DNA of 64,000 nucleotides from Spirulina major PCC 6313 (GTDB lineage: Bacteria > Cyanobacteriota > Cyanobacteriia > Cyanobacteriales > Spirulinaceae), in assembly GCF_001890765.1 (NCBI RefSeq), contig NZ_KV878783.1, positions 1,781,548 through 1,845,547 on the forward strand. The letters run 5' to 3'. Numbering within the stretch: position 1 is the stretch's first letter; each line of letters begins with the position of its first letter. Under the pieces are notes generated by a model that did no database searches, had not been told where the DNA came from, and saw only the letters and a program-made list of their open reading frames with translations. This document shows, in pieces, positions 9,234 through 19,171 of the stretch. Made by a program: the position numbers and the translations under genes.

Positions 9234-10586
9234 CTATGGAGCGGTAAAGGACGCATCGGGCGCATCGGGCGCATCATCGGGGAGGGGCATGATCGGTGCG
9301 CCGTCAGTGAGGTTGAGAATCCCGGAAACGACGATGCGATCGCCCGGTTGCACCCCCGACAGAATATTGTAGGCATCTCCTTGAATCTGCCCCAGTTCAA
9401 CAGGACGCTGGCGAGCAATGAACTCCGTATCGGGAGGCACTTCATCCTCCTCGGTCGGCACTTCAGCAACAAACACGAAGGGCTTCCCGGCTAACCGCGT
9501 AATCGCCACGGTCGGCACGAGCAAACCCGGCTCCGTGCGCCACACCAGCCGCGCCCGCACAAACTGCCCATTCCGCAATAATTCGCCGGGATTGATGAAG
9601 CGGGCTTTGGCGAGGAGGGTTTGTTGGGCGGGGTTAACGTTGGGATCGATGAAGCTAATTTCGCCGGTGTTGAGGATGTTGCCCTGTTCGGTCACCAGTT
9701 CCACCAGTTGCCCCAGTTGCAATTCAGGGGCGCGTTCGGTGGGGATCGAAATGCTGAGATTGAGGACGTTATTTTGGGTCAGGGTGGTGAGGGTGTTGCT
9801 GTCGGTGACCACATCCCCCAGTTCCACGGCAAGATCCCCCACTACCCCCGCAAAGGGCGCAGTGACAACGGTTTCTTCCAGTTGGGCTTGGGCGCGGTTG
9901 GCGTTGGCCTGGGCGGATTGGCGGTTGGCTTGGGCTTGGGTGAGGGTGGCGCGGGCAGCGGTGATCCGTTCATCGATCGCGGCTAGGGTGGCGATCGCCA
10001 CATCGCGATCGCGCTTCGCCTGGTCTAATCGCTGCTCACTCAGCACCCCTTCTTTTACCAAAAACTCGATCCGTTTGTAATCTTCCATTTTCAAATCCAC
10101 ATCGGCTTTGAGGGCGATGCGATCGGCATTGAGGGCCGCGATCTCAGACTGCACATTATTTTCCACCGCCCGTTCTGAGTTAACGGTGGCGAGCAAACTG
10201 GCCAGATTCGCCTCAGCCTGATCGGGTTTGAGTTCCACCAACCGCGCTCCGGCCGCGACGCGATCGCCCGCCGCCACAAAAATTCGCTGCACCCGTCCCG
10301 TCGCCTCCGGTCGCACCTCCACCACCTGTTCCGCTGCCAGCGACCCGACAAAATCCGTCGAATTGGCCACCATTGTCGGCCCCAGGGTGATCAACTTCAC
10401 CGGCAGAGCTTGGCTTTGGGGCTGTCCGATGGCCGTCTGCTGTTGTTGCTGTCCACTCCACCAGCGCCATCCCACCCCCACCCCCGTCAGGAGGACCGTC
10501 GCGCCCACCAATGCCATCACCCGTACTTTCGAGTTGGGCCGTTGCGGCGGGATTGGACTGATTTGGCTGGAATTGGCGTTAGACAT
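9234..10586 (-). CDS. RND efflux periplasmic adaptor (membrane fusion protein)
   Basis: A 450-aa AcrA/MexA-like adaptor joining the pump to an outer-membrane channel. A single N-terminal membrane anchor lies at about residues 22-42, followed by a lipoyl-like half motif (EVRPEATGRVQRIFVAAGDRV), a long alpha hairpin (about 115-215, Ala/Gln/Arg rich), the second lipoyl half (VVTAPFAGVVGDL) and a beta-barrel. The C-terminal part holds GDRIVVSGILNLTDG, usual for the family. Three bases separate its stop from the pump start, so translation is probably coupled. Confidence 0.92.
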   Translation of the reverse strand: MSNANSSQISPIPPQRPNSKVRVMALVGATVLLTGVGVGWRWWSGQQQQQTAIGQPQSQALPVKLITLGPTMVANSTDFVGSLAAEQVVEVRPEATGRVQRIFVAAGDRVAAGARLVELKPDQAEANLASLLATVNSERAVENNVQSEIAALNADRIALKADVDLKMEDYKRIEFLVKEGVLSEQRLDQAKRDRDVAIATLAAIDERITAARATLTQAQANRQSAQANANRAQAQLEETVVTAPFAGVVGDLAVELGDVVTDSNTLTTLTQNNVLNLSISIPTERAPELQLGQLVELVTEQGNILNTGEISFIDPNVNPAQQTLLAKARFINPGELLRNGQFVRARLVWRTEPGLLVPTVAITRLAGKPFVFVAEVPTEEDEVPPDTEFIARQRPVELGQIQGDAYNILSGVQPGDRIVVSGILNLTDGAPIMPLPDDAPDAPDASFTAP

Positions 10587-10718
10587 CGGGCATTCCTGGC
10601 GGATTTTACAGATCGACTCACTCCGAATCGTAACGAAAATTCAAAAATTAAGGCTACCACTCCAGGCAGATTCAGAATAAATGCTGAACCATGGTCATCG
10701 GGTAGGCGGCTTCCGGTG

Positions 10719-12479
10719 TTATTGATCCGGGGTGAATTGTTGGGCATAGAAGCGGGCATAGCGACCGTTCTGGTCGAGGAGTTCGGCGTGGGTTCCGGCT
10801 TCGACGATTTGCCCCTGTTCCATGACGAAGAGGCGATCGGCGCGGCGGACGGTGGCGAGGCGGTGGGCGATGACGAAGACGGTGCGATCGCGCATAATCC
10901 GTTCTAATGCCTCCTGCACAAGGGCTTCGGATTCGGAATCGAGGGCGGAGGTAGCTTCGTCCAAAATGAGGATGTGGGGGTTGAGGTACATGGCGCGGGC
11001 GATCGCAATCCGTTGCCGCTGACCCCCGGAGAGATTCACGCCCCGCTCGCCCACATAGGTGGTGTAGCCTTGGCTGAATTCCGTGATGAATTGATGGGCG
11101 TTGGCAATTTTGGCGGCGGCTTCCACTTGGTCAAGGTGAAAATCCTGTTGCCCAAAGGCGATATTTTCGGCAATGGTTCCAGAAAATAAAATCGTTTCCT
11201 GGGGTACAATCCCGATCTGCTGCCGCAGACTTTTGAGGGTCACATCTGCGACGTTAATACCGTCAATCAGAATCCGTCCGGTGGCGGCTTGGTAGAAGCG
11301 GGGTAATAGATTAACTAAAGTGGTTTTACCGGCTCCCGAATGACCCACAAGGGCGATCATTTCACCGGGATGCACCAGAAAACTGAGGTTATTTAACACC
11401 GGTTCACCGGGGACATAGGCGAAGGAAATATCGTCGTATTCGACTTTACCAGACACTCTGGGGAGAGCGATCGCATCCTGTTTTTCCTCCACCCCTGGCG
11501 TTAAATTCAGCAGTTCAAAGACTCGATCCACTGACGCTTGAGCTTGTTTGAATTCGTTGTAATTCGAGGTGGTGATACTAATCGGATCAATCAGCATCCC
11601 CACGGCGGCCAGATAGCCCACAAACTCACTGCCCGTTAAATTCCCCTGGGCAATTTGCCACGTTCCTAAAAAGAAAATAAACACCACACTCATGGCATAG
11701 AGAAAGCCCACAAAAACAATCTGAAAGGCTTTGATTTTTTCGGTCATGTAGCGAGTGCGGCGGTTGTCTTCGGCGTAGTGGGTAAATTGGTTTAAGGTGT
11801 AGTCTTCAGCGGCAAAGGCTTGAACGAGGCGAATCCCGCTGAAATATTCAATCAACAGGGAGGAAAGGTCAGAAATCCGGTTTTGGCTACGGCGAGAATA
11901 TTGCAAGAGTTGTTCCCCAAAAAAGCCCACCAACAGCGCCATCAAGGGTCCAATCACTAACGCGCTCGCGGTGAGTTGCCAGTTGAGATACACCATCATT
12001 CCCAAAACAACTATCAGTTGCAAAATACAGGGCACAAACTGCTGAAAAATCTTATTCACAATTTCGCCGATTCGATCCACATCTTCCGTGAGCCGATAGG
12101 ATAAATCCCCCGTTTTTGTCTGTTCAAAATAACTTAAGCTCAACCGTTGTACATGGGCATAGACGGCTTTTCGGAGGTTGAGGGTGAGTTGGAGGGCGGC
12201 TTTGGCCATGAGGGTGTCTTGGCCGTATTGCGCGATCGCCCGCACGAAGAAAATCGCCGCCGCAATGCCCGCAATCCTTGCACTGCCCTGCACGTTTCCC
12301 GTCCCCACCGATTCGGCTAAGGCTTCCGCGATTTTAATCAAGGCGGGCCAACAGGCGGTAAACACGAGCGTCGCCAGGAGAGCAGAGGCGATCGTCAGGC
12401 GTTGAGCCTGAATATAGGGGGCGAGTTGGCGATAGTGAAACGGGGTTTTCAAGGGTTTTACGGAAAAAAATAAGGGCAT
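10719..12479 (-). CDS. MsbA-like ABC exporter (fused permease and ATPase)
   Basis: A 586-aa half-transporter expected to work as a homodimer, flipping lipid or glycolipid or exporting drugs. Six membrane helices fill residues 1-310, followed by an ATPase domain with Walker A GHSGAGKT, signature LSGGQRQR, Walker B ILILDEA and the switch His in VIAHRLATV. I start it at the Met of MPLFFSVKP (12479); an upstream start would add six residues. It is separated by about 130 bases from the efflux adaptor, with which it could share export duties, but no shared operon is evident. The substrate cannot be read from sequence. Confidence 0.88.
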   Translation of the reverse strand: MPLFFSVKPLKTPFHYRQLAPYIQAQRLTIASALLATLVFTACWPALIKIAEALAESVGTGNVQGSARIAGIAAAIFFVRAIAQYGQDTLMAKAALQLTLNLRKAVYAHVQRLSLSYFEQTKTGDLSYRLTEDVDRIGEIVNKIFQQFVPCILQLIVVLGMMVYLNWQLTASALVIGPLMALLVGFFGEQLLQYSRRSQNRISDLSSLLIEYFSGIRLVQAFAAEDYTLNQFTHYAEDNRRTRYMTEKIKAFQIVFVGFLYAMSVVFIFFLGTWQIAQGNLTGSEFVGYLAAVGMLIDPISITTSNYNEFKQAQASVDRVFELLNLTPGVEEKQDAIALPRVSGKVEYDDISFAYVPGEPVLNNLSFLVHPGEMIALVGHSGAGKTTLVNLLPRFYQAATGRILIDGINVADVTLKSLRQQIGIVPQETILFSGTIAENIAFGQQDFHLDQVEAAAKIANAHQFITEFSQGYTTYVGERGVNLSGGQRQRIAIARAMYLNPHILILDEATSALDSESEALVQEALERIMRDRTVFVIAHRLATVRRADRLFVMEQGQIVEAGTHAELLDQNGRYARFYAQQFTPDQ

Positions 12480-12533
12480 GACCGGCCGGGTCAGCAATCC
12501 ACGGCCGGAGAGACAACAACGCAGCCACTGGAT

Positions 12534-13472
12534 TTAAGCGGGGGTGTGGGCTTCGATGATGTGGGTGGAGGGGGTGGTGTGATGGTTTGCGGGGGACGTG
12601 TTGACGGGGAAAAAGGGTTGATGCAGGCTGATCAACTGGGCGAGGGTGCGCTTCAGTTGAGTCCGGGGCACGATCGCATCCACAAACCCACAGTTGAGCA
12701 GATATTCCGCCGTTTGGAAATCATCGGGCAGTTTTTCGCGGATCGTCTGTTCAATCACCCGCCGCCCCGCAAAGCCGATCACCGCCTTCGGTTCAGCTAG
12801 AATCACATCCCCCAACATCGCAAAACTCGCCGTCACGCCGCCCATGGTGGGATTGGTGAGAATCGGGATATAAAGAAGCTTGGCTTGGCGATGGCGTTCG
12901 AGAGCGCCGGAAATTTTCGCCATCTGCATCAAACTGAGCATCCCTTCTTGCATCCGCGCCCCACCGGAGGCACAGACGATAATCACCGTTAACCCTTCTT
13001 GCGTGCCGTACTCAATCAGGCGGGTCAGTTTTTCCCCCACCACTGATCCCATACTGCCGCCCATGAAGCTAAAGTCCATCACGCCGAGGACGACGGGTAA
13101 ACCATCGAGGAGGCCGGTGCCAATTTGCACGGCATCGTTGAGGTGGGTTTTGGCTTGGTATTCCCGCAGGCGGTCTTTGTAGGCTTTGCGATCGCGAAAC
13201 TCCAGCGGGTCCATCGGGCAAATGTCTTCATGGAGCGGGGTCCAGGTTTTCCCGTCGATCAATTGGTGAATCCGCTCGGTGCTGCCGACGCGCATGTGAT
13301 GGTGACAGTCCACGCAAACCTGTAAATTGGCTTGCAGGTCTTTGGTATAGGTTAAAACGCTGCATTTTGGGCATTTCGTCCAAAGGCCATCGGCGATTTC
13401 GCGCTCTTGGTGGCCTTGGGGGGCAACGGGTTGGTTTTTTTCGCGATTGGCAAACCAGTCAAATAAAGACAT
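12534..13472 (-). CDS. accD: Acetyl-CoA carboxylase carboxyltransferase subunit beta
   Basis: The 312-aa beta subunit of the carboxyltransferase, which with AccA moves carboxyl from biotin to acetyl-CoA to give malonyl-CoA for fatty acids. The N-terminal zinc ribbon is clear (CPKC and CVDC, about residues 34-56). The crotonase-like domain has the glycine-rich [12 protein letters not shown] and [13 protein letters not shown] segments for CoA and biotin binding. Length is typical; a short Thr/His/Pro tail follows. It lies alone between the ABC exporter and a DUF2007-like gene, all reading the same way. Confidence 0.96.
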   Translation of the reverse strand: MSLFDWFANREKNQPVAPQGHQEREIADGLWTKCPKCSVLTYTKDLQANLQVCVDCHHHMRVGSTERIHQLIDGKTWTPLHEDICPMDPLEFRDRKAYKDRLREYQAKTHLNDAVQIGTGLLDGLPVVLGVMDFSFMGGSMGSVVGEKLTRLIEYGTQEGLTVIIVCASGGARMQEGMLSLMQMAKISGALERHRQAKLLYIPILTNPTMGGVTASFAMLGDVILAEPKAVIGFAGRRVIEQTIREKLPDDFQTAEYLLNCGFVDAIVPRTQLKRTLAQLISLHQPFFPVNTSPANHHTTPSTHIIEAHTPA

Positions 13473-13531
13473 GTTGGGATTTTAACGACTCCGCTTCAAT
13501 GAGTTGCAATGGTGAAGAACAGGGGGCGTGG

Positions 13532-13798
13532 TTAGCCAAATTCATCATCGGTTTCCAGTTCTTCTTCCTTGGGACTCAGCAATAGTAATGCTGTCCATCG
13601 ATCCGGGCTGAGGACTTGTACAGCCGTTTCGCCGGTCAAAAAACATCCGCTCGCCCCCACATTGACGACACGACTTGGAATGTCATGACTGGCTAAAATT
13701 TGCTGCATGAGTTCGGCTTCCCAGCGTGCGCCTGCGATCTTAATTGTTATCCATGACACAAAATTCATAATATCAAGACGCGGCAAGTCTCGTTTCAT
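13532..13798 (-). CDS. DUF2007-like putative signal-transducing protein
   Basis: An 88-aa soluble protein. The segment ARWEAELMQQILASHDIPSR matches the pattern of DUF2007, a small ferredoxin-like fold of about 70 residues; the C-terminal tail is acidic. The role is unknown. Translation could also begin at the internal Met (13768), giving a form closer to the usual family length. It lies between accD and the prepilin peptidase gene on the same strand, only 13 bases after the latter's stop, suggesting cotranscription. Confidence 0.7.
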   Translation of the reverse strand: MKRDLPRLDIMNFVSWITIKIAGARWEAELMQQILASHDIPSRVVNVGASGCFLTGETAVQVLSPDRWTALLLLSPKEEELETDDEFG

Positions 13799-13811
13799 CA
13801 GGTCTCAAATT

Positions 13812-14633
13812 TCATCCCGCCCCCAACAGAAAGCGTTGATAAGTGGATACTATTATGTCACCCCAAAAAAGGGTTAGGGTGGCCCCTAGGGCCAGAAAGG
13901 GGCCAAAGGGGATCGGTTGACGACGATCCAAGAGCCGCAGGGCGATCGCACCGCCGCCCAAAAACGCCCCCAAGGCACAGCCCACAAAGGCCGCCAGGGC
14001 TGCCCCCTGCCAGCCCAACCACGCCCCGATCAGGGCTAATAATTTCGCATCCCCCGCCCCCATCGCGGTACGTCCATAGATGAGGGAGCCAATCAGGGCG
14101 ATCGCTTCCAACCCCCACAGGGCAAACACAGCCCCAAAGATGCCCGTCACCAGCCGATCGGCACTGCCTTGAAATGCCCCCGTTTCAAACCAGCCTTGAA
14201 TGACCATGAAGCCCAGCCCCGCGACGAGACCCGATTGGGTGAGGGGGTTGGGGAGGGTAAGGGTGTCGCAGTCGATCAGGGCGAGGGCGAGGAGCCAACT
14301 GAGCAGGAGACAATAGCCGATCGCGCTCACCGTGGGGCCAAATTGCCAAAAGACCGCGAGGAACAGGCCGCCCGCGATCGCTTCAACGAGGGGATACCGC
14401 AGTGCGATCGCGCCTCGACAGTACCGACACCGGCCCCGCAACCAAAACCAGGCGAACACCGGCACATTGTCATGCCAGGCCAGCCGCTCCTGACAGCGGG
14501 GACAGTGGGAGGGCGGCGCGAGAATCGATTCTCCTGCCGGGAGGCGATAGATCACCACGTTGAGAAAACTCCCAATCGCCGCGCCAACGATGAAGACAAA
14601 TAAACTACTAATGACCTGAATCAGACTATCCAT
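13812..14633 (-). CDS. pilD: Type IV prepilin peptidase / N-methylase (A24)
   Basis: A 273-aa membrane aspartic protease that cuts the leader of type IV pilins and methylates the new N terminus. Features: the N-terminal GSFLNVVIYRLP motif, a zinc-binding pair of CxxC (CPRC and CRYC) in the first cytoplasmic loop, the first catalytic Asp region (DCDTLTLPN), and the second in GAGDAKL. About eight hydrophobic segments are present. The Met of MDSLIQV (14633) is the likely start. In cyanobacteria the enzyme supports pilus motility and DNA uptake. Confidence 0.93.
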   Translation of the reverse strand: MDSLIQVISSLFVFIVGAAIGSFLNVVIYRLPAGESILAPPSHCPRCQERLAWHDNVPVFAWFWLRGRCRYCRGAIALRYPLVEAIAGGLFLAVFWQFGPTVSAIGYCLLLSWLLALALIDCDTLTLPNPLTQSGLVAGLGFMVIQGWFETGAFQGSADRLVTGIFGAVFALWGLEAIALIGSLIYGRTAMGAGDAKLLALIGAWLGWQGAALAAFVGCALGAFLGGGAIALRLLDRRQPIPFGPFLALGATLTLFWGDIIVSTYQRFLLGAG

Positions 14634-14743
14634 AGGCGGGGTGCGATCGCAATTTAAGCCGTACCATACCAAAGTTTTAATCCCTCACCCAACCCTCTCC
14701 CCCAGGCGCGAGGGCTTTTTTGTGGCCCGCGTTTCCTGCTGCC

Positions 14744-17368
14744 TTAAAGCCACTCTTCGGCGGTGGTGAAGGTGGGAAGGTTGGGGGGGATGACGGTGCG
14801 ATCGCAACTCGTCTTACGGCTTTCTTGCTGCGTCGCCACATTGATCGTCACCGCCTCGAAGCGCACCGACTGCGCCCCCAGAGGCACAATTAATTGGGTC
14901 ATGGTGGCGAGGCTGCCTGTCCCATCGGCTTCAAACTCAATGAACGCCCGTGGCCCGTCGAGGAGTTGGCGCGTTTCCCGATCCTGAACCCAGAGTTTGA
15001 CATAGACCGTGCCCAGGGTTTGGGGCGGTAATTTCACCGTCATCAAAATCATTTCTCCAGCGGTGAGTTCTCCCGCTTGCACTTCGAGGATCGGGGCGGG
15101 GACGGCGGCGGGTTCCGGCGGTGGGATGGGGCGATCGCGGATGTCCGGATCGGGAGTGGGGAGCGTGGGGCGGCTCGCAGGCGCAACGGTGTTGAGTTCC
15201 GGGGGGTAGGGGAGTCCGGAGGTGTCGTATTTGGGGGCGAGGGGGCTGGGGCGTTGGGCGAGGGTGCTAATGGTGTCGGGGTCGTCGTCTTCATCATCGA
15301 CCACAAATTCTTGAATGGGCCAATCGCCTCGCTCCCAACGGTTCGCATCGGTGGTCATTTGACGCTGTTCGGCTTGGGCGATCGCACTCAATGCCTCTTC
15401 CACAGAATCCAGGCCGGTAATGCGATGCTCGCCATAATCAAACCGATGGGAATCCTCATGATCGGGGTGATCAGCCTCAACAGAATCACGATCATCATCC
15501 TGACTGGCGTGCTTGGTGCGGTCGGGCCCGGTGGGCATTGCATCGGTGCGATCGCTTTCCGTGGTCAAATCGCTCAACCGTCGCCAAAAATGCTGCTCAA
15601 ATTGAGATGGGGACGCGGCTTCTTCCACTGGTTTGTCCGTGGCCGCAGCGGGATCATGGGAATCTGGTTCGGCGGCCGCGTCGAAGGGTTCCGATGCTGG
15701 CCCGGAGTCTGCCTGTTTTCCTCGTGCCGTGTGGTTTTGTAAGACAGTCGCCAGCCGCGAATCCAGCGGCGGCGGAGGGTCATGGCGTGGAGCCTCAGAC
15801 CCCAGAGAAACGACGGGAATCGGTTCAGAGGGGATGTGATGGCGTTGTTGTGTCGCGATCGCCCAATCCTCTTCGGTGGGATAGGCGAGAGGTGGCGGGG
15901 GGGCTGGGGAATCGGGAGGTTGAACCGGCGCGGGTTCCGTCGGGGGAGGAGGTGCGATCGCCTCTAGATCGGGAAAAGCGGGCAACGGGGAAACTTCCGA
16001 AGCAGCCGCTTCCGGCGGCGGCGGCAATGCCAGGGGATCGCGATCGCGACGCGGCGGCGGACTGCTGAAATTAGGCAGATCGAGCACTTTCCGGCGGGGG
16101 CCTTGGGGTTGATTCAACCGAGGCGGCATCACCGACAGGGGACGCGCCTTCACACTAGGGCCACTGTTCCAAAAATCATCAAGGGGCGGAACTTGCATCG
16201 GCGGTAAATGGACTTCCGGCGGGGGTTCCGGTTGCGGTAACGGCACTTGTTTCACCGTATCCAACAATTCCGCCAAACTCGCCGTGATCGAAAAACTCTG
16301 GCTCGTCAGTTTATAGGGAATCGTCTGCTCTGCTTGATAGGCATACACCTCTAGCACCACTTCCCCCAAAATTAACCGCGTCTCATACCCCGTCGGCACA
16401 TCTAATAAATAGTTAAACACCAACGGAATCGTCGCATCACTCAGGGGCTGCTCCACATTCAACAACAGGTCAAAGGTTTGGGGATCGCGGAGTTCATAGC
16501 GCAACACCCCATCAAACCCCTGATCCAAAATGCTGGGGTGTTGGGGTGGGAGGAAGTTCACATGACCCGAAATCAAAATCGGCTCTTCTTGACGACGCAC
16601 AAAGGTATCTTGCAGCAGAGTGATTCCCAACTGTACCTGGCTGAAGTTGGGGGCTGGTGGGTGGTCAGTAGCTTCAACGGGGGTGACTTGGGGCGGCGAC
16701 GGCGGCGGCACATAGGGGGCCGGTTCCGTCACCTGGGCCAGGATACTTTCCAGGCTGTTGATCGACTGTTCGAGGAGGGAATGGGCGGTAACGCTGTCGA
16801 AGTCGTTGGGGTCTGGGGTTGGTTCGGGGGTTGGTTCGGGGCGAGGCAGGGGATCGGATGGAACCCCATTAAGGGGATGATCGCGATAACCGGGCTGTGG
16901 TGGCGGGGGCGCGGTAAAAACAGGTCGCGGCTCGACGCTGGGGGCTGTGCCGTTCCGATCGCGCCCCTGGGCAACCTCAGCCGGTGGTGCGATGGGTGGC
17001 GATGCGATGGGTGGCGATGCGATGGGCTCGGCTTTGGGAGGTTGAACCCGAAGTAAGAGAGTTTGGCTCTCGGTGTCAAGACTGGGGGCATTGAAACGAA
17101 ATTCCCATAGACCCGTTTTAAGTTCAGTAAAGGGAATCACCACCATCAAGCCATCTTTGTTGGTGCGGCCGGTGCGTTTTTGCGATCGCTTCTGGGGCGG
17201 CTCTTGATCCAGCGTTTGGTAAAACACTCGAATCTCCACATCCGTATCCGCAGGACACCCCTGGGCCACAATGCGATACTGTCCCGCTGCTAACGCTAAC
17301 TTCCGATTTTTAATCGGAAACCACGATCGCGTTTCCTTTTTTTGTAGTAAAAACTCCCAAGCCTCCAT
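14744..17368 (-). CDS. Large proline-rich hypothetical protein with ordered ends
   Basis: An 874-aa protein I do not recognise. An ordered N-terminal domain (about residues 1-110) starts MEAWEFLLQKKETRSW and looks like a beta-sandwich. Proline/acid-rich linkers follow, with a second ordered segment around 240-370, a long low-complexity centre (380-730) full of Pro, Ser, Asp and Glu, and a final beta-type domain (about 770-850). No signal peptide or membrane helix is seen, so it is probably a cytoplasmic scaffold. I chose the Met at 17368, since a start at 17431 would overlap hisS by 20 bases. Its 3' end is copied at 3562-3680. Confidence 0.75.
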   Translation of the reverse strand: MEAWEFLLQKKETRSWFPIKNRKLALAAGQYRIVAQGCPADTDVEIRVFYQTLDQEPPQKRSQKRTGRTNKDGLMVVIPFTELKTGLWEFRFNAPSLDTESQTLLLRVQPPKAEPIASPPIASPPIAPPAEVAQGRDRNGTAPSVEPRPVFTAPPPPQPGYRDHPLNGVPSDPLPRPEPTPEPTPDPNDFDSVTAHSLLEQSINSLESILAQVTEPAPYVPPPSPPQVTPVEATDHPPAPNFSQVQLGITLLQDTFVRRQEEPILISGHVNFLPPQHPSILDQGFDGVLRYELRDPQTFDLLLNVEQPLSDATIPLVFNYLLDVPTGYETRLILGEVVLEVYAYQAEQTIPYKLTSQSFSITASLAELLDTVKQVPLPQPEPPPEVHLPPMQVPPLDDFWNSGPSVKARPLSVMPPRLNQPQGPRRKVLDLPNFSSPPPRRDRDPLALPPPPEAAASEVSPLPAFPDLEAIAPPPPTEPAPVQPPDSPAPPPPLAYPTEEDWAIATQQRHHIPSEPIPVVSLGSEAPRHDPPPPLDSRLATVLQNHTARGKQADSGPASEPFDAAAEPDSHDPAAATDKPVEEAASPSQFEQHFWRRLSDLTTESDRTDAMPTGPDRTKHASQDDDRDSVEADHPDHEDSHRFDYGEHRITGLDSVEEALSAIAQAEQRQMTTDANRWERGDWPIQEFVVDDEDDDPDTISTLAQRPSPLAPKYDTSGLPYPPELNTVAPASRPTLPTPDPDIRDRPIPPPEPAAVPAPILEVQAGELTAGEMILMTVKLPPQTLGTVYVKLWVQDRETRQLLDGPRAFIEFEADGTGSLATMTQLIVPLGAQSVRFEAVTINVATQQESRKTSCDRTVIPPNLPTFTTAEEWL

Positions 17369-17411
17369 GCCTAATCCCCATCGTGAACGGTCTGAATTTC
17401 CGTCATCCCCA

Positions 17412-18707
17412 TCACCCCTGCTCCATCGCATCCTTAGCCAAGCGTTGCTTCAGTGTAGCTAATGAACCGAGCAAATCCGCTTGGGACTGCTGGGTCTGCT
17501 CCTGAGTTTTCAGCCATTTTAGGCCAACCATTCCCGCTTCGGCCTCGCTTTCGCCCAGAACCAGACAAAGGGATGCGCCACTGCGATCCGCCCGCTTGAA
17601 TTGTTTTTTAAACGCTGCCCCGCTGAGGTCAAATTCCACCCGCAGCCCCGCCTGACGTAATGCCTGGGCTAATTTCATCCCTTGGGCCGTGGCGCGATCG
17701 CCCTGAGACACCAAATACACCTGCGCCCATGCCGTTGGCGCATCCTCACCCCTCAACTGCTCCAGCAGCAAGATCAACCGCTCCACCCCCATCGCCCAAC
17801 CCACCGCCGGAGTCGCACTACCGCCCAACTCCGACACTAGCCCGTCATAGCGACCGCCGCCGCACACCGTCGCCTGAGCACCGAGATCCGTAGACTGAAT
17901 CTCAAAGGCCGTATGGGTGTAGTAGTCCAACCCCCGCACCAGACGCGGATTAATCCGATACTCAATCCCCAAGGTGGTTAGCATTGCCTGCACCTGCTCG
18001 AAATGGTGGCGAGAGGCATCGCTGAGATAGTCCAAAAGCTGGGGCGCATTTTGAACGATCGCTTGCGTGTTCGGGTCTTTGCTGTCGAGGATGCGCAGGG
18101 GGTTACGGGTGAGGCGGTCTTGGGAATCGGCATCAAGATCCGCCTTGTGGGGGGTGAGGAACTCGATCAAGGCGGCGCGGTAGGCGGTGCGATCGCTCTG
18201 ATTCCCCACGGAATTAATCTCCAATTGCAGCGACTTCAACCCCAACTGCTGCAAAATATCCGTCGCCACGGCGATCACTTCCACATCCGCCGCCGGGGAC
18301 TCACTGCCGATCAACTCCGCCCCAATTTGATGAAACTGCCGCTGCCGTCCCGCTTGGGGTCGCTCGTAGCGAAACACCGGCCCCCCATACCAGAGCCGCT
18401 GTACATTACGTTTCGCCCCTAGTTTATGCTCAATGAAGGCCCGCACCACCCCCGCCGTAAATTCCGGCCGGAGGGTAATACTGCGATCGCCCCGATCCGT
18501 GAACGTATACATTTCTTTCCCCACCACATCGGTGGCTTCACCAATGCCCCGCGCAAACAATTCCGTCTGCTCAAAAATCGGTGGCCGCACTTCACTATAA
18601 AGCGCATTCCCAAACACCGAGCGGGCGATCGCTTCCACCTGTTGCCAGTACCCCACTTCCTCCGGCAAAATATCCCGTGTGCCCCGCAGCGCCTTAATTG
18701 TACCCAT
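17412..18707 (-). CDS. hisS: Histidyl-tRNA synthetase
   Basis: A 431-aa class II enzyme that charges tRNA-His with histidine. Visible motifs: the N-terminal ALRGTRDILPEE, motif 2 around RPQAGRQRQFHQ, histidine-binding RGLDYYT, and YDGLV, with motif 3 GWAMGVERL. The C-terminal anticodon-binding domain (about 330-425) is complete. Length is normal. The proline-rich protein gene follows 43 bases downstream on the same strand, so the two may be cotranscribed. Confidence 0.97.
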   Translation of the reverse strand: MGTIKALRGTRDILPEEVGYWQQVEAIARSVFGNALYSEVRPPIFEQTELFARGIGEATDVVGKEMYTFTDRGDRSITLRPEFTAGVVRAFIEHKLGAKRNVQRLWYGGPVFRYERPQAGRQRQFHQIGAELIGSESPAADVEVIAVATDILQQLGLKSLQLEINSVGNQSDRTAYRAALIEFLTPHKADLDADSQDRLTRNPLRILDSKDPNTQAIVQNAPQLLDYLSDASRHHFEQVQAMLTTLGIEYRINPRLVRGLDYYTHTAFEIQSTDLGAQATVCGGGRYDGLVSELGGSATPAVGWAMGVERLILLLEQLRGEDAPTAWAQVYLVSQGDRATAQGMKLAQALRQAGLRVEFDLSGAAFKKQFKRADRSGASLCLVLGESEAEAGMVGLKWLKTQEQTQQSQADLLGSLATLKQRLAKDAMEQG

Positions 18708-18930
18708 CCCGCTTTTCTTGCTTCCCTCAGCGATTAATCAGTGATTCGAGAAAATCTTAACAAATTCTGAAACCCCCTCCCGCCGAAAATGCCCTGATTC
18801 TCGTTCGGAACGCCATCATCAGCCGCGATCCGCGTCAACCCTGCCCCCCCGCACGGAGCAATAGTCACGGAGCGATCGCCCTCCATCAAAATCCCCCCCG
18901 CGATCTTGAAGGTGAAGGGTGGATGCGATC

Positions 18931-18946
18931 GCCGGCCTAGGCCGGC
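18931..18946. repeat. Perfect 16-base palindrome in the hisS/tRNA gap
   Basis: GCCGGCCTAGGCCGGC is fully self-complementary and directly follows a HIP1 site. It lies between the tRNA-Ala gene and hisS, both read leftwards. It could act in termination or processing after the tRNA, but no T run is attached. The rest of the 280-base gap holds nothing I recognise. Confidence 0.4.
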
Positions 18947-18987
18947 AAATCACCCGATCCAATGTTCGAGTATTGCTCAAAAAAGTA

Positions 18988-19060
18988 TGGAGGTTAGCGG
19001 ATTCGAACCGCTGACATCCTGCTTGCAAAGCAGGCGCTCTACCAACTGAGCTAAACCCCC
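18988..19060 (-). tRNA. tRNA-Ala (anticodon UGC)
   Basis: The minus strand folds as a complete 73-base tRNA. The acceptor stem GGGGGTT pairs with AACCTCC, including the G3-U70 wobble pair that marks alanine tRNAs. D loop AGCTCAGTTGGTAGAGC, anticodon loop with TGC, and TpsiC arm GGTTCGAATCC are all present. The discriminator base is A, and CCA is not encoded. Confidence 0.97.
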
Positions 19061-19171
19061 GTGTTTGGGTGCGTTTTTTTGTGACGCATTAGCCATTATA
19101 CAGGCTCTAGAAGAATTGTCTAGGGTTTTGCTAGAATTTGTGCCAACCCTCCGCTATGTTGACCCCAACCC

